NCBI GenBank assembly: GCA_002105175.1
Contig: MCGE01000031.1
Location: 1-64,000 of the forward strand
Direction: 5' to 3'
Source: Absidia repens
Lineage: Eukaryota; Mucoromycota; Mucoromycetes; Mucorales; Cunninghamellaceae
Length of the DNA: 64,000 nt
Each line of letters begins with the position of its first letter. The first letter of the stretch is position 1. The notes under the pieces were generated by a model. It did not search any database. It saw nothing but the letters and a program-made list of their open reading frames with translations, and was not told the DNA's origin. Made by a program: the position numbers and the translations under genes. Shown here one piece after another: positions 52,859 to 63,479 of the stretch.

Positions 52859-54235
52859 ATAGATACACACTTCCCTGCATATGTTTCGTGTATGATTGAA
52901 TTTATGTCTCCAACCCTCTACTTTTACCCTTTAATTGATTCTATCAATTCCGATATTGTCATTATTGTCATTTTTGTTATTATTGTTATTATTATTATTG
53001 TTATTATTGTTACTATTGTTACTATTGTTACTATTGTCATTACTGTTATTATTTTTATTATGAAATAAAATCCAATTTTTTATTTTTATATTCAAAACTG
53101 TACTTTTTTTGTGACCTTTCTGGTTTTTTGATGAGTGGGGAAAAGTCAGGATTGCTCAATACTAGGATATTCTATACCTAAAGGTTCAGTGGAATCATGA
53201 ACAAAAATTTGTCAGTCAAAGTACAATAATCTAGTACAGTGTGGTTTTTACTTGTTATTATTGGCTATTAAGTAAATAGAAGGAACTTCTAGTACAAAGG
53301 AAAAGGATGAAATGCACAGACTGGGGTAAAGCAGTGTTTGGTATACTATTTGCCTTAAAGTCGATTCAGAATGTGTATTAATCGTCAACAAGATCTCAAA
53401 ATAAAGAGGGATCTCTGTACAAGATAATTGAGAGTCATGTTAAAAAAAAAAAAGGTCGTAGTTTATTGAAACATATAGTTTATTGAAACATAACGGGCAT
53501 ACAAAAACAATGATGGTCAACACTAACCTAAACGACTGCGGGGAGAGTGGGCGGCGAATGTAAAAATAGGATCTAATGCGCAAAATATGAGAGAGACTAA
53601 TGGGGGCAGTTTTCATTGAAGTGTGCAACAAGAGACATGTTTATTCGGATTTTAGATAAAAACAATAGATAAACTAAGAGTAAAGTAAGCAAATAGTGGT
53701 TTTCAAAAAGTCAACTAATGGTGGTCCTAAATCCTGAATCCAAAATGAAAGGGTTCCCCATGCATCTTGTAATCCCTGAGCTGAATCCCCTTTTAAACTA
53801 GTCCTGGCACTAATCTAAGATCATCATAACCTCAAAAATGTTGAATGATGAGATGAGAAAAAAAAAAAAAAAGATGGAAAAAAGAAAATGAAAGAGAGAG
53901 AAAGAGCGAAAAAATAAAAAATTGAGGAGAAAAAAAGGATTCACGTGGGCGGAATTTGAAACAGTTTTTTGTATGTGAGGTTGGAAAATGATGCGAAATT
54001 TGGCACTGCCACTGGTAACCTGTAAAACCAAACTTATGCATCTTCAAATAAAAAACTACGTCCTGGATGAAATGTAGTACATTTACCGTATATATATATA
54101 TATATATGGTTTTGGGACTATGGTGAAAATACCGTTGAGAAGACACAAATAAAATATATACATTGATCACAGACAGTGGCCTGGTTTCAATTAACATAAA
54201 GTCGAAGTACAGAAATGTGATTTGATTCAATAGCC

Positions 54236-54271
<36 letters not shown>

Positions 54272-54503
54272 TGCTTTATTTGATTTCACAGATAAAAAAA
54301 AACCGAAGTATGTATATAGTAATCAATGAAGTATTGAATATATAAGGCGATAAACAAATATATGAATAGGCAAAGGAAAGGGAAGAGAGTCGCAGAGGGG
54401 AGGGGAAGACCACAAATATATTTTTCTACAGAGAGGACAAAAATGATTCAACAGAGGAGAGTATTTAACAATAGATAACCAAGTCGAGCCCGGTTTGAAT
54501 AGT
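52859..54503. other. Intergenic region with microsatellite and repeat
   Basis: ATPase 3' UTR with a TTATTATTGTTA-type microsatellite (52955-53050) and AATAAA at 53064. A forward R1 copy occupies 53440-53965. An A-run of about 31 lies at 54238-54269. No further gene seen up to the stop codon of the complex I gene. Confidence 0.55.
53440..53965 (+). repeat. Dispersed repeat R1, forward copy
   Basis: GAGAGACTAATGGGGGCAG, AAGAGACATGTTTATTCGGA, CAACTAATGGTGGTCC, core ATCCAAAATGAAAGGGTTCC at about 53737, CTTGTAATCCCTGAGCTGAA, purine-rich tract, and a terminal CACGTGGGCGGAATTTGAAA at 53942. The left part (TTTATTGAAACATA) matches 18400. Confidence 0.75.
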
Positions 54504-55090
54504 CTATTGTCCTTTATCTCTTGGTGTCTCCAGGTACCAGATGCTATCAAAGTAAAAAGTAATCACTGTAAGCTCATAAACGTTCACGTGCAGGTAGGGT
54601 GTCTTTATATATATCGTACCTGTTGGTTGCGAATTCTGATGGTGCTGTGGGATTCGTCTAGACAAATGAGAAAACAATGGATAAGTATACCGTCCGTTCT
54701 CTATTCTTCAATATATATTTACTGATTGACCACGAGGAGATCCAGTCAGACGTTTATCACGTTCCATCATTTGCAAATCCCAGTTGTCCAGACCAAATCT
54801 ATGAGGCTATTGAATAAAGTTCATGTTAGTATAATATAATGCCAGTATATTTTGCCTATATTTACGTGTTTATCGTTGGCATAGTATTTGACAGTCCTTA
54901 GACCAGATGCTGTGGCCATAAAAAAGCCTGTGATGATACCAAAAGGAAGAAGAGCTTCAAAAGGAACAGGCTAAAAATAAAAATACAAACACATAAAGGA
55001 AAAAAAGGGGAAATAAGGGAGTGAGGATAAGTTAGTAAATCGATCGCATATATAACCGTCGCTGTATATACTTTATGAATTCCGTACCAT
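54504..55090 (-). CDS. NDUFA1: NADH:ubiquinone oxidoreductase subunit NDUFA1 (MWFE) homologue
   Basis: Accessory subunit of mitochondrial complex I, a single-helix inner-membrane protein. Minus-strand coding exons 55090-55088 (ATG only), 54970-54866, 54806-54723, 54657-54620 and 54543-54504 give 89 aa; all introns are GT-AG and in phase. Translation starts M-PVPFEALLPFGIITGFF; the hydrophobic helix is followed by TASGLRTVKYYANDKH, the family RFGLDNWDLQMMERDKRLTG, a RGQSTNPTAP segment and WYLETPRDKGQ. Fungal MWFE proteins share MPVPFEAL, the ERD-R-LTG motif and the tail. No single exon exceeds 105 nt, so the gene is invisible to ORF scanning. The start is chosen because ATG abuts a GTACGG donor and restores the family N-terminus; a different upstream exon carrying the Met cannot be excluded. 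Confidence 0.88.
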
Positions 55091-56850
55091 TGTGACCGAT
55101 TTGTCGTCTTCTTCTTGAAAGAAAGGATTTGTTTTGGGAAATTGGACGTGACTTAAATTCGGCGCATACATTAAGCGGAGATTGTAAAACAGTCAGTATC
55201 AACGATTGGTTGCCTAACACACGCCATCAATTCATGGCATGAGGACGCCCATTTCAAACCACATATTTGATAAACTTTGGTTCAGTGTCGTTACTGGCGA
55301 CCATATAAAGAATAGACGACGAAAGGCGTAAAGTCTCTTAGACAAAACATGAGAGAGACTGATGGGACAGTTTTCATTGAGGTAAAAAGATATATATTTT
55401 ATTCAGATATAGATGCAAGCTATGGGGAAACTAAGACTAATCTAAACTAATGAAGACTTAAAAAAAAAAAGCCAATTAATGGTGGTCCTAAACCCTAGAT
55501 CCAAAATGATAGGGTTTCCCCATTCATCTTGTAATCCCTGAGCTGAAAACGCTTCTAAACTAGTTCTAACACTGATCTAAGATTACCATAACCTCAAAAA
55601 GTTTAATGATGAAGAAGAAAAAGGAAGAAAAAGAATGAGGGCGAGAAAAAATATATCTATATATATTCATGTGGGCGGAATTTAAAATATGTCTGGCCTC
55701 TCGCTGAACTGCAGTTCTGATCATTTACTTGACCTTATGAAAACAATACAAAATAAGATTCCAAAAATTGCTGTCTTGATGGATACCACATGACTATACA
55801 CGTTGGATTGACGATAACACCCACCATAACGATACAATCTCATTTTTTTGTTGATGTCGTTGTAGTGTATCCCTACTGTACTCACAATACAAACCCTACA
55901 CAGTGATGATGATAGCAAAAAATAACCGATTTCGCTTTTAGTAGGTAAATCATTAGGTTAATAGTTGTATGTCGAAGCAGGAGATCACATTCTTCAGGGA
56001 AGGGAGTGTTATCCAACCGGAAATTTCGGCTAAATATTTATGAGTGGGTGGTAACCTCAACAATATATAGTAATGTTGATCCTGAGCACGCTTTTTTATA
56101 GGGGCATCGGACCGCTCCCACTTTTATACAAAAATATCCAGAAAGTCAAATGTCATACTCCATTATTTCCACTGTGAAAGTTTGGCTACATAAAAATCAT
56201 AGACTTCGTATGTCCTTTAAGAATCGGAAAAGAAGAAGTGGAAAGGGGTAACAGTTGGTATTCTCAGTAGGTCGAGAAACATAAAGGGAACACATAGTTT
56301 TGAACGTTGAAATGATTTGACAGCTGACCTTAAAACGATCAACCCTTTTTTTCGCTGGTTTCGGTAAGTCTGTTTTTGTTAATTCCGGACAGGAGCATTC
56401 ATACACGTAATTTTTATACAATGTCAAGCAGAAGAAAGAAAAAAAAAATATCGTTGAGATAAAGTCATGCATGCTAAATAAGAGACCATCAAACATCGCC
56501 TAAAACAGCACATAGACATTAAAAGAAAAAGAGAAGCAGAGACAAATGGTGTGATAAATATAATCTTTATTCTTTGCATAGATAGGTAGTTGTTTCACAT
56601 TTCCAGTAAGTCATAAAAAATCAAAGAAGGGGAAGGGTATCATGATACAACCATAGTGTACAGAAATAATATAAATACACATGATATATACTATATACTA
56701 AGTGCAGGGTGTGTGTGTGTGTGTGTTTTTTTTTTTTGTGTTTGTGTGTTTTAGAAAAATATAAATATGTAAAGAGAGAAAAAAGGAGGGAGATAGGGAA
56801 TGACAGAGGGTAAAAAATATAGTGGAGAGAACGAAGGATGGAATGATTGT
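55091..56850. other. Intergenic region with a repeat
   Basis: Upstream of the complex I gene; contains a forward R1 copy (55336-55710), a GT microsatellite (56709-56726) and purine-rich sequence (56770-56845). The minus frame 56197-56496 has no recognisable domain. TTTATT near 56563 gives a minus-strand AATAAA about 285 bp beyond the zinc-finger stop codon. Confidence 0.5.
55336..55710 (+). repeat. Dispersed repeat R1, forward copy
   Basis: GAGAGACTGATGGGACAG, AGATATATATTTTATTCAG, AATTAATGGTGGTCC, core ATCCAAAATGATAGGGTTTC at about 55499, CTTGTAATCCCTGAGCTGAA, CATGTGGGCGGAATTTAAAA, then CCTCTCGCTGAACTGCAG as beside the 18300-18850 copy. Confidence 0.75.
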
Positions 56851-57328
56851 CTAATCTTTGAGTTCCAGTACCGATAAGTGATGATCCATTAAAGAAGGTG
56901 TAGGCAGAGGTGGCGGGACCTCATGAGATTTTTCATGCTTTCTCAGAGAACGCAGATGATAATAAGCTTTGTCACAATTTTCATGTTGGCATGCATAAGG
57001 TCGGATATTGGTATGGATCTTGGTATGTGTTGCCATCGAATCAGGTCGAGCAAACCGTTTGCCACAACCTAAAAAATATGCATTTCCATTAGTATTCATT
57101 TCTCCATTTTGGTATTGTTCGTTTCTATCTCTTTCTCTATCTTTATCCTTATATCTCTCTATCGCTCTCTCTATAGATGTATACCTTCTTCCATACAAAC
57201 AAATGGTCGCTCTTTTGTATGAGTGCGCAAGTGGTTGTGAATCTTGTGTCGCTTCGTAAAAGGCTTGTCGCCTCTTGTGCAATCCTTCCATCGACAGTAA
57301 TACAGTGGCTACAAATCCAGACCCCATC

Positions 57329-57364
<36 letters not shown>

Positions 57365-58754
57365 GGTTTTGTTGGTCATTACAATTTCTGACTTGCCTTT
57401 TGTATCTATTTATTATTTCACTCTACCTTTCCACTTCCAATGTGAAGAGACTTGGTATGGTCGATAAGATGATCCAGGATTTGAAATTCTAAGCGACAGT
57501 CGGCCCACTGACAAATGTGAGGACCTTCGGGTTCTTGGTGGCTGATACTCTCGCCGACTTCATCAGGTTCAGATTCGTCATCTATCATTGGGATCAAGAC
57601 AGGAGAGGTTGGAGCGGTGTTCGTGGAGGTGTGACTTGCGGTAGCCATAGAGTATAGGTCATCCTCCATCATTTGGAGATGAGGCTGATGATGTTGCGAC
57701 TGAACAATTGGGGCTGGCGGCAACGGATTTGTGGTGGACAAAGGTGGAGAAGTCTGATAAATGGGCTGCACCAAAAAAGAGGGATATGAAGATATACCAG
57801 CATCGTTCTCATCCGCCATTGGTTGATATTGATGCCGATGTTGATGTTGATGTTGATGTTGATGTTGATGTTGCTGTTGATGATGTGCATAGGATGGATG
57901 ACTGAGGGGGCTGGTTTGCTGATCCAAAGAAACCATCATCCGATCTAGTAACTGTTCGCTGGATAAACATTCAGCAGAAAGAGGACTACCACAACGAGAA
58001 GGACCGCAGGATGAAGACGATGGTGAGGCGGCATGATAAACAGTATCAAGTTTGGTGAGATAATGACTTGGTACTTCCAATCTGCCGAGTGATCGATGAC
58101 GCCGAGCTTTCAACATTTTTCGCATTTTCGCTTGCTGATTCACATCCTGATGTTGTTGGTTTGGCTGCTGTTGTTGCTGATAAAGTGGCGGTTGTTGTTT
58201 TTGCTGACTATGAACCATATTGTTGTTATGTAAGTGATCAAGTGGTGAATTGTAAACAGTTGAGACAGTATGACGACGAGGCAAAGAGCGACGGGCGGCA
58301 TTCACTTTTTTGGTTGTAATGACTTGTGGCTTGACATCCTCTTGCTGCACTGGACTGCCATATTGAGATGTCACTGGAGGGGCAGGTGCTGGAGAAGTAG
58401 CGGGGCACACATCCGAAAGCATCATTTCTTGGTAGCTCGGGGAGAATGATGACGCTTGGTACCAATGAGAAGGGGTTGGATCAGGGTGTTCATGCTGTTG
58501 CTGTTGTTGCTGGGTGGCGATAAATTGTTCAGGATTGTTGTCTATGCCATTCTTGCTATTACCGTTTTCAATGAGTGGCCAAGATTGAATAACACCAGTT
58601 GGAAGAGGAGTAGGTGGTACATGGTAGTTTACAGGGGGAGACCATAAATCTTCATCCTTCACCAAAGACGCTTGACTTTTGACAACAGGAGCAGAGGTAA
58701 TATGCATTGTTGTTGCAGCAATATTACCAGTTGATCCAAATTGTTCCAATGAGA

Positions 58755-58815
<61 letters not shown>

Positions 58816-59189
58816 TTGCTGTTCTTGGGATGTCGCATGTTGCTGTGCCATAGATTGATGTTGAGGGACTTCGACTGGGTTGTTCGGGAATAGTGTCATG
58901 GATCCAAATGTAGATTGTAAGTCCATTGAATCGGCACCAAAATAAGAAGCATCCATCATCATATTGCCCATGGTTTCCTATGAAACATAAAGAAAAAATA
59001 TATATTTGTTTGAGTTCATTATCCAGTGATGATTCACAGTCCTGTTTTGACAAATAACAAACTTACATAGTTAATCATATCGTGTCCACTTTGTCCTACA
59101 GGGGTTAGTGTTTGATGAGGAACGTTGTTGCTGATTTCCATCAAGGTGTCGTTGTTTTTGTTCGCGTAATTTAGACTTTGGTGTTGCAT
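56851..59189 (-). CDS. C2H2 zinc-finger transcription factor, GLI/Zic-like finger array, polyQ N-terminus
   Basis: Coding exons 59189-59067, 58977-57427, 57308-57185 and 57068-56851; 671 aa. The first exon (MQHQSLNYANKNND..., ending DMINY) joins in phase to E-T-M-G-N-M-M-M. The N-terminal 500 residues are Q/H/P/S-rich, including a polyQ run of about 22 near residue 95 and a (HQ)n tract. Clustered zinc fingers close the protein: CQWADCRLEFQILDHLIDH-x-x-x-x-H, CRWKDCTRGDKPFTKRHKIH-x-x-x-x-x-H, CMEEGCGKRFARPDSMATH-x-x-x-H, CQHENCDKAYYHLRSLRKH-x-x-x-H. The atypical first finger, the KPF insert in the second and the ERPF linker resemble GLI/Zic and PacC/Rim101 arrays. Nuclear DNA-binding regulator; targets unknown. 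Stop codon at 56851-56853. A start at 58971 in the big exon is a less likely alternative. Confidence 0.9.
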
Positions 59190-61159
59190 TTGAAAGAGTC
59201 AGTAATGAAGTTGTTTTTCGGTTTTGATATAAGAAGACTGGTAAAAGAAAACGAAGGTATATCTAAAATTGGCAGTTGAAAACGTAAGGTTAGCTCATCC
59301 ACCATTCACTTTCCTGTAACTTTGACTGGCATACTTTATAGTGAGACAAGGAATGTAAGCATACAAATATGTCAAGTATAAATATGGTGTTGGTATCAAA
59401 TAAATAAAAAGAGTGGAAGAAAAGAGAAAAAAAAAAATACAATAAATAAAAAAGAAGAGGGAAAAAAAAGTCAAAAGCGGGTGAAAGGAAGAAAGAGAGA
59501 CAGGGAAAAGAAAAAGAGCGAAGATAAAACTTTTTTTTGAAGCAGTCTTTTTTTTTTTGTGTCTCCAACCATGACTCGTTAAAAATTCATTGACACAACA
59601 ATGAACTTTTTTTTAACCCATTTGTATGTATTCTCAATCCCCTTTTGAGTGAAGCGCACTATGAAAATTTTTGCTACAACGAGTATATTGAAAGCGAGAA
59701 TAAAGTTTTGATTCTGATTACAGTTTACGTGTGAGATCATCATTAAAACAAACAGTACCAATGATGATATGATATATGGCAAGACTACATCACACATTAA
59801 CTATCTATTATGGATGCTTCATTTTAAAAACCTTCTCTTTTCTTTTGATTCTTGGCTTCTCTGTGAAACGAAGGTAAACGGCTTTTTTTTTTTTTCTCCC
59901 TTCCGAAATTGTAACCCCCGCTCCCGACCAAGAAAACTAAAAAAAACTCAAAAATGACCAGCCCACCCACCTGTCCAAATATCCAACCCACCTACTCTTA
60001 GCCTATCCTTTTTTACACCACAATAATATTAATTGTGATGATTAATTATACAGATACAAAGTTGGTAAATGTAATAATGTATATTTTAATAATGAACATG
60101 GCAATTACTGTTTGTTTAATGATACGAAAAAAAAAATCATCGTACATCAAGGTAGTACAAGGAACGCCACTGTAAACACCAACATCTTTCAATCTTGAGA
60201 AAACTTTACTTTTCCGCTTGCCATTGCAGGGCACATATAGTACCGTATTTCATGCACTCTGACGATTTGAAAATACAAAATGCTACCTTCTACTAGCTTT
60301 TAACTTGCCCTGACCTACGAAACAAGACACTTTACCCCTGGTTTTTTTCCCATTCACTCAAGTCTATTTTTATTTTCTTCTTTCCCGATCTTTACTAAAT
60401 TTAGATAGCTTGTTTTCTTCAATAATTTAAAAAGGAACAACTGAATCATCTGCCATTAAAAGAGAGGAAGGGAAAAGAAAAAAAAAAAAAAAAAAAAAGT
60501 GCTACGATTCATATAACCGAGCATTGACATTTTCGCCTGTGGTCATGAAAGTTTGTTCATGCCGATGGAATACATTTTATTGGATATGTTTCACCTAACG
60601 GTGTGGAGCACACACTTAAATGGAAAACATGCATGGTTTTGTTGATCGAGAAGGTGTCGTAAATGGATAATTGATCTACATCCAATGGCTTCGTTACTGT
60701 TTTCGTATTAGGCACTGATTGCAATTCAAACTCTTTTTCGTCACTGCTCACTATCACCATCACAGAATATTCAGAAGAATGCAATCAATGTATCAAAGTC
60801 AAGATATCATTATGTGACACTATTATATGAATAATAAATAGCTGCTAATATACAAATAAAAATTAACGTATATGCATTAATGATGCTAATTTTATAAGTA
60901 TCATAATAAATATTCAATGATAAATTGATTATTGCAAAATATACGTACCTCATCTGATTTCAATTTTATTATGGCTAGGTATGGTGGCGCAACATTAACG
61001 CCACATCACTCGAAGTGACTTTACTTTCAAGACACTGTATTCTTGAGTAACAGGCAAAAAACAGAACTACTCTAGACACTTTTAGGCAAAAAGTAATTGC
61101 CTTGTTTTCTAAAAATTCTATTTCACTGCTGTTAAGTCAATTTGTAAACAATATGGTAC
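59190..61159. other. Intergenic region; no gene recognised
   Basis: AT-rich with A/T runs (60479-60499). Minus frames 59290-59568, 60046-60234 and 60557-60784 are short, without domains or convincing splice partners. A GCGCAACATTAACGCC segment near 60986 has no identified role. Confidence 0.45.
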
Positions 61160-61783
61160 TGTTACGGAATTCAACCTTGCGAATCTGTTTGGCATGGAAG
61201 ACGTGTTTGATTGGGCCAATGATAGCGGTGTTTACATTATTAGTTACTTGAAGCGTATATTATTTTTTTAATGTTATGCGATGCAGTTATTTTTCTCGCT
61301 TAGTGATTTTGTCTTTCTTTTAAAAAAAATATAAATAGTCCCTTCCCCCTCGAAGAAATTAGTTTTTCTTTAGGTTTCTTACTTTACTCAATTATCAATA
61401 AAAGGTTTTTTTATAACCATCAAGTTATATTTTCTATTTCTATTTACGGAGTCAATTATACTCCTTTTATTTTTATTGAACCAACTAAGGTCAATACTTC
61501 TACTTTATTTTATCAAGTTTTAATTTTTTTATAAAACTTCTTTTATTTCAAGTTGGACTTTATCTACAAAAGTTCTGGTGCTCACTACTCTCAATCTATT
61601 TTTGTCCGAATAAGGAACAAAATATTTCAAATTCCGCCTAAGAAACAAATTTATTTTCAAGCTCTAAACAAGCAAAAGCTATACTAAAGGATAACTCAAG
61701 ACATCCTATTCAACCCAAAAAAATATAAAAACCTACAAGAACACTACTTTGTTACAAGCTTCACACCCAATTTAGCCGTAACA
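61160..61783 (+). mobile_element. Probable solo LTR of a retrotransposon
   Basis: 624 bp bounded by perfect 8-bp inverted ends TGTTACGG...CCGTAACA (TG..CA type). Inside, in proper LTR order, are a TATA box (TATAAATAG, 61330-61338) and about 60 bp later a polyadenylation signal (AATAAA, 61397-61402), then a T-rich U5-like region. No primer-binding site or coding region follows, hence solo. I could not see a clear 5-bp target-site duplication (GGTAC left, ATATA right). It lies 68 bp from the 3' end of tRNA-Ile. Confidence 0.6.
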
Positions 61784-61842
61784 ATATATATATATAAAAG
61801 GTTAATGACCGATTCTAACTGTAAAACGAGGTCAATCAAAGC

Positions 61843-61847
61843 AAAAA
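61843..61847 (-). terminator. RNA polymerase III terminator of tRNA-Ile
   Basis: TTTTT on the minus strand, 4 nt past the tRNA 3' end, the standard Pol III stop signal. Confidence 0.7.
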
Positions 61848-61851
61848 TAAA

Positions 61852-61925
61852 TGCTCACTACAGGGGTCGAACCTGTGGCCTTGGCGTTATTAGCACCACG
61901 CTCTAACCAACTGAGCTAAGCGAGC
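61852..61925 (-). tRNA. tRNA-Ile (anticodon AAT)
   Basis: 74-nt cloverleaf on the minus strand. Acceptor stem GCTCGCT pairs with AGTGAGC (one G-T), discriminator A. The D arm contains TAGCTCAGTTGGTTAGAGC. Anticodon stem TGGTG/CGCCA encloses loop CTAATAA (anticodon AAT). The T arm is ACAGG-TTCGACC-CCTGT. No intron. The A-box and B-box promoters (GGTTCGACC) are intact. Decodes ATT and, after A-to-I editing, ATC. Confidence 0.97.
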
Positions 61926-61997
61926 TTCCTTGAAGTGACAAACGGAGGGCTTATATAAAAAGAGGACTGACTGCGATGTATACACAGCGGAAAAAAA

Positions 61998-62145
61998 AAT
62001 TGATTTTATTGATTGATTATTGATTGATTCAGGGCTTAAAATAAGGTTCAATCAATATTTAAAATATTGATTGACTTCTTATAAATCTATCAATTTTAAT
62101 CAATAATTCAATCAATAAAATCAATAAAATATTGATTGATCCTCG
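61998..62145. repeat. TTGATT/AATCAA repeat with near-perfect palindrome
   Basis: About 150 bp composed largely of TTGATT and AATCAA words. A CAATCAATATTT-AAAATATTGATTG near-perfect palindrome lies at about 62048-62073, and further TTGATTGA words follow to 62145. It would extrude as a cruciform in supercoiled DNA. Confidence 0.6.
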
Positions 62146-62171
62146 TCTATATTTTTCTCATAATGGACAAT

Positions 62172-62300
62172 GTCATTGGACGATAAATGAGTATTTACAG
62201 GTCTATGATGATCACTTATTGGACGATACAAGGGTATAAACGGGTTTATGATGGTCACTTATTGGACGATACAAGGGTATATACGGACTGATACGATGAC
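62172..62300 (+). repeat. Tandem repeat, 43-bp unit, three copies
   Basis: ATTGGACGATA recurs at 62175, 62218 and 62261, exactly 43 bp apart. The units share GGACGATACAAGGGTATA and (T/A)TGATG(A/G)TCACTTATTGG; the first copy is the most diverged. Confidence 0.75.
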
Positions 62301-62527
62301 TCATTTGAAATACACACTCCTTGACATCAATACTATAGCTTCCATACATTCATATAATTGGGTCAACAAACAGGGCTTCTTTTATTCAAACGTAATAATA
62401 ACGATACTATCAATACTACATACAAATAATAACAATAATAATAAAATACAACGAATACCAACTATACTACAAAGTAAAGAAGAGATACTACATACTACAT
62501 ACTACATACTATGTTCTACATACTTAA

Positions 62528-62574
<47 letters not shown>

Positions 62575-62941
62575 ACTACTAAATAGCTTCTGAGGGAGCT
62601 TCCTCCAACAGAAGCAAAGATATGCCATTATCACCTCAGACGCAGCAACATTTCAGTATGAAGCAGGGGAAGTTGTGCTATAAGAGAATAGTATGAGTGT
62701 ACTGTTTTGTTGAAGGTAATGTTTTGTTCGTTCAATTACCTTACCTCTTGGGAAATATTTGTAATGTTGTACAAGGGAACCGAGTCATATCTACTGTAAA
62801 AAAAGAAAAAGAAAAAAAACTTGGTCTACGAGAAAAAAGGATATGAAAAACTTAGTATGTGTGAAAAAGCGACACGTAATGATGTTTCACCACCCAGTTT
62901 TCTTACCTTCTAGTTATTCTTCACAAAAGATGACAAAAGTA

Positions 62942-63265
62942 ATGTGCAGCTCTAAAGGATAAAAAGACAAGTATAAGTGAGAATGCCTTTTTTTTTGGGG
63001 GGAGGTTCTACATTCAGATGTTTACCGGGCTGTAAACAGAAATGAAGAAAAGGCAGAAGTGATATGTGAGAATGCCTTTTTTTGGGGGGGTATACATTCA
63101 GATACTTACCGGGTTGTAAACAGAGATGAAGAAAAAAGACAAGAGCAATGTACAGCTCTAAAGGATAAAAAGGCAGAAGTGATAAGTGAGAATGCCTTTT
63201 TTTTTGGGGGTTCTACTTTCAGATGCTTACCGGGCTGTCAACAGAGATGAAGAAAAGAGACAAAC
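62942..63265 (+). repeat. Imperfect tandem repeat, 89-120-bp units, three copies
   Basis: GTGAGAATGCCTTTTTTT occurs at about 62977, 63066 and 63186. Each is followed by a G-run, TCTAC/ATACATTCAGATG-like sequence, (C/A)TTACCGGGCTGT and AACAGAGATGAAGAAAA. Copies 1 and 3 are preceded by GCAGCTCTAAAGGATAAAAA-like sequence; copy 2 lacks this segment, which explains the unequal spacing. Confidence 0.75.
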
Positions 63266-63479
63266 AAACATCACCGGTTGCTGGTTGGAATGGTTCATAG
63301 CAGTTACCTATTCAAAAAACAAAAACACCTTACAAGAAATCCATGATGGCTAGGGTGATGATAAAAAAAAAAAAAAAAAAAGGAAGAAGAAGCAATATAA
63401 AAAATAAGAATAAAATAAAGTAAATAAAAAATAATGGCGGGGATTGAATCATCGGGCTACTGTGAGGAATATGATAAGA

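Larger units (their letters stand above)
61926..63479. other. Repeat-rich noncoding region
   Basis: No gene recognised. Contains TTGATT-rich palindromic sequence (61998-62145), a 43-bp tandem repeat (62172-62300), a CATACTA microsatellite (62487-62515), an A44 run (62529-62572), and a three-copy repeat at 62942-63265. The frame 62248-62586 crosses these repeats and is not a credible gene. Confidence 0.55.

Noticed and set aside
62248..62586. 112-codon frame ending in polylysine
   Set aside because: Runs through minisatellite, microsatellite and A44 tract; no credible protein.
62942..63265. Possible CRISPR-like array
   Set aside because: Only three long, unequal, imperfect units with no short unique spacers, in a eukaryotic context; it is a minisatellite.
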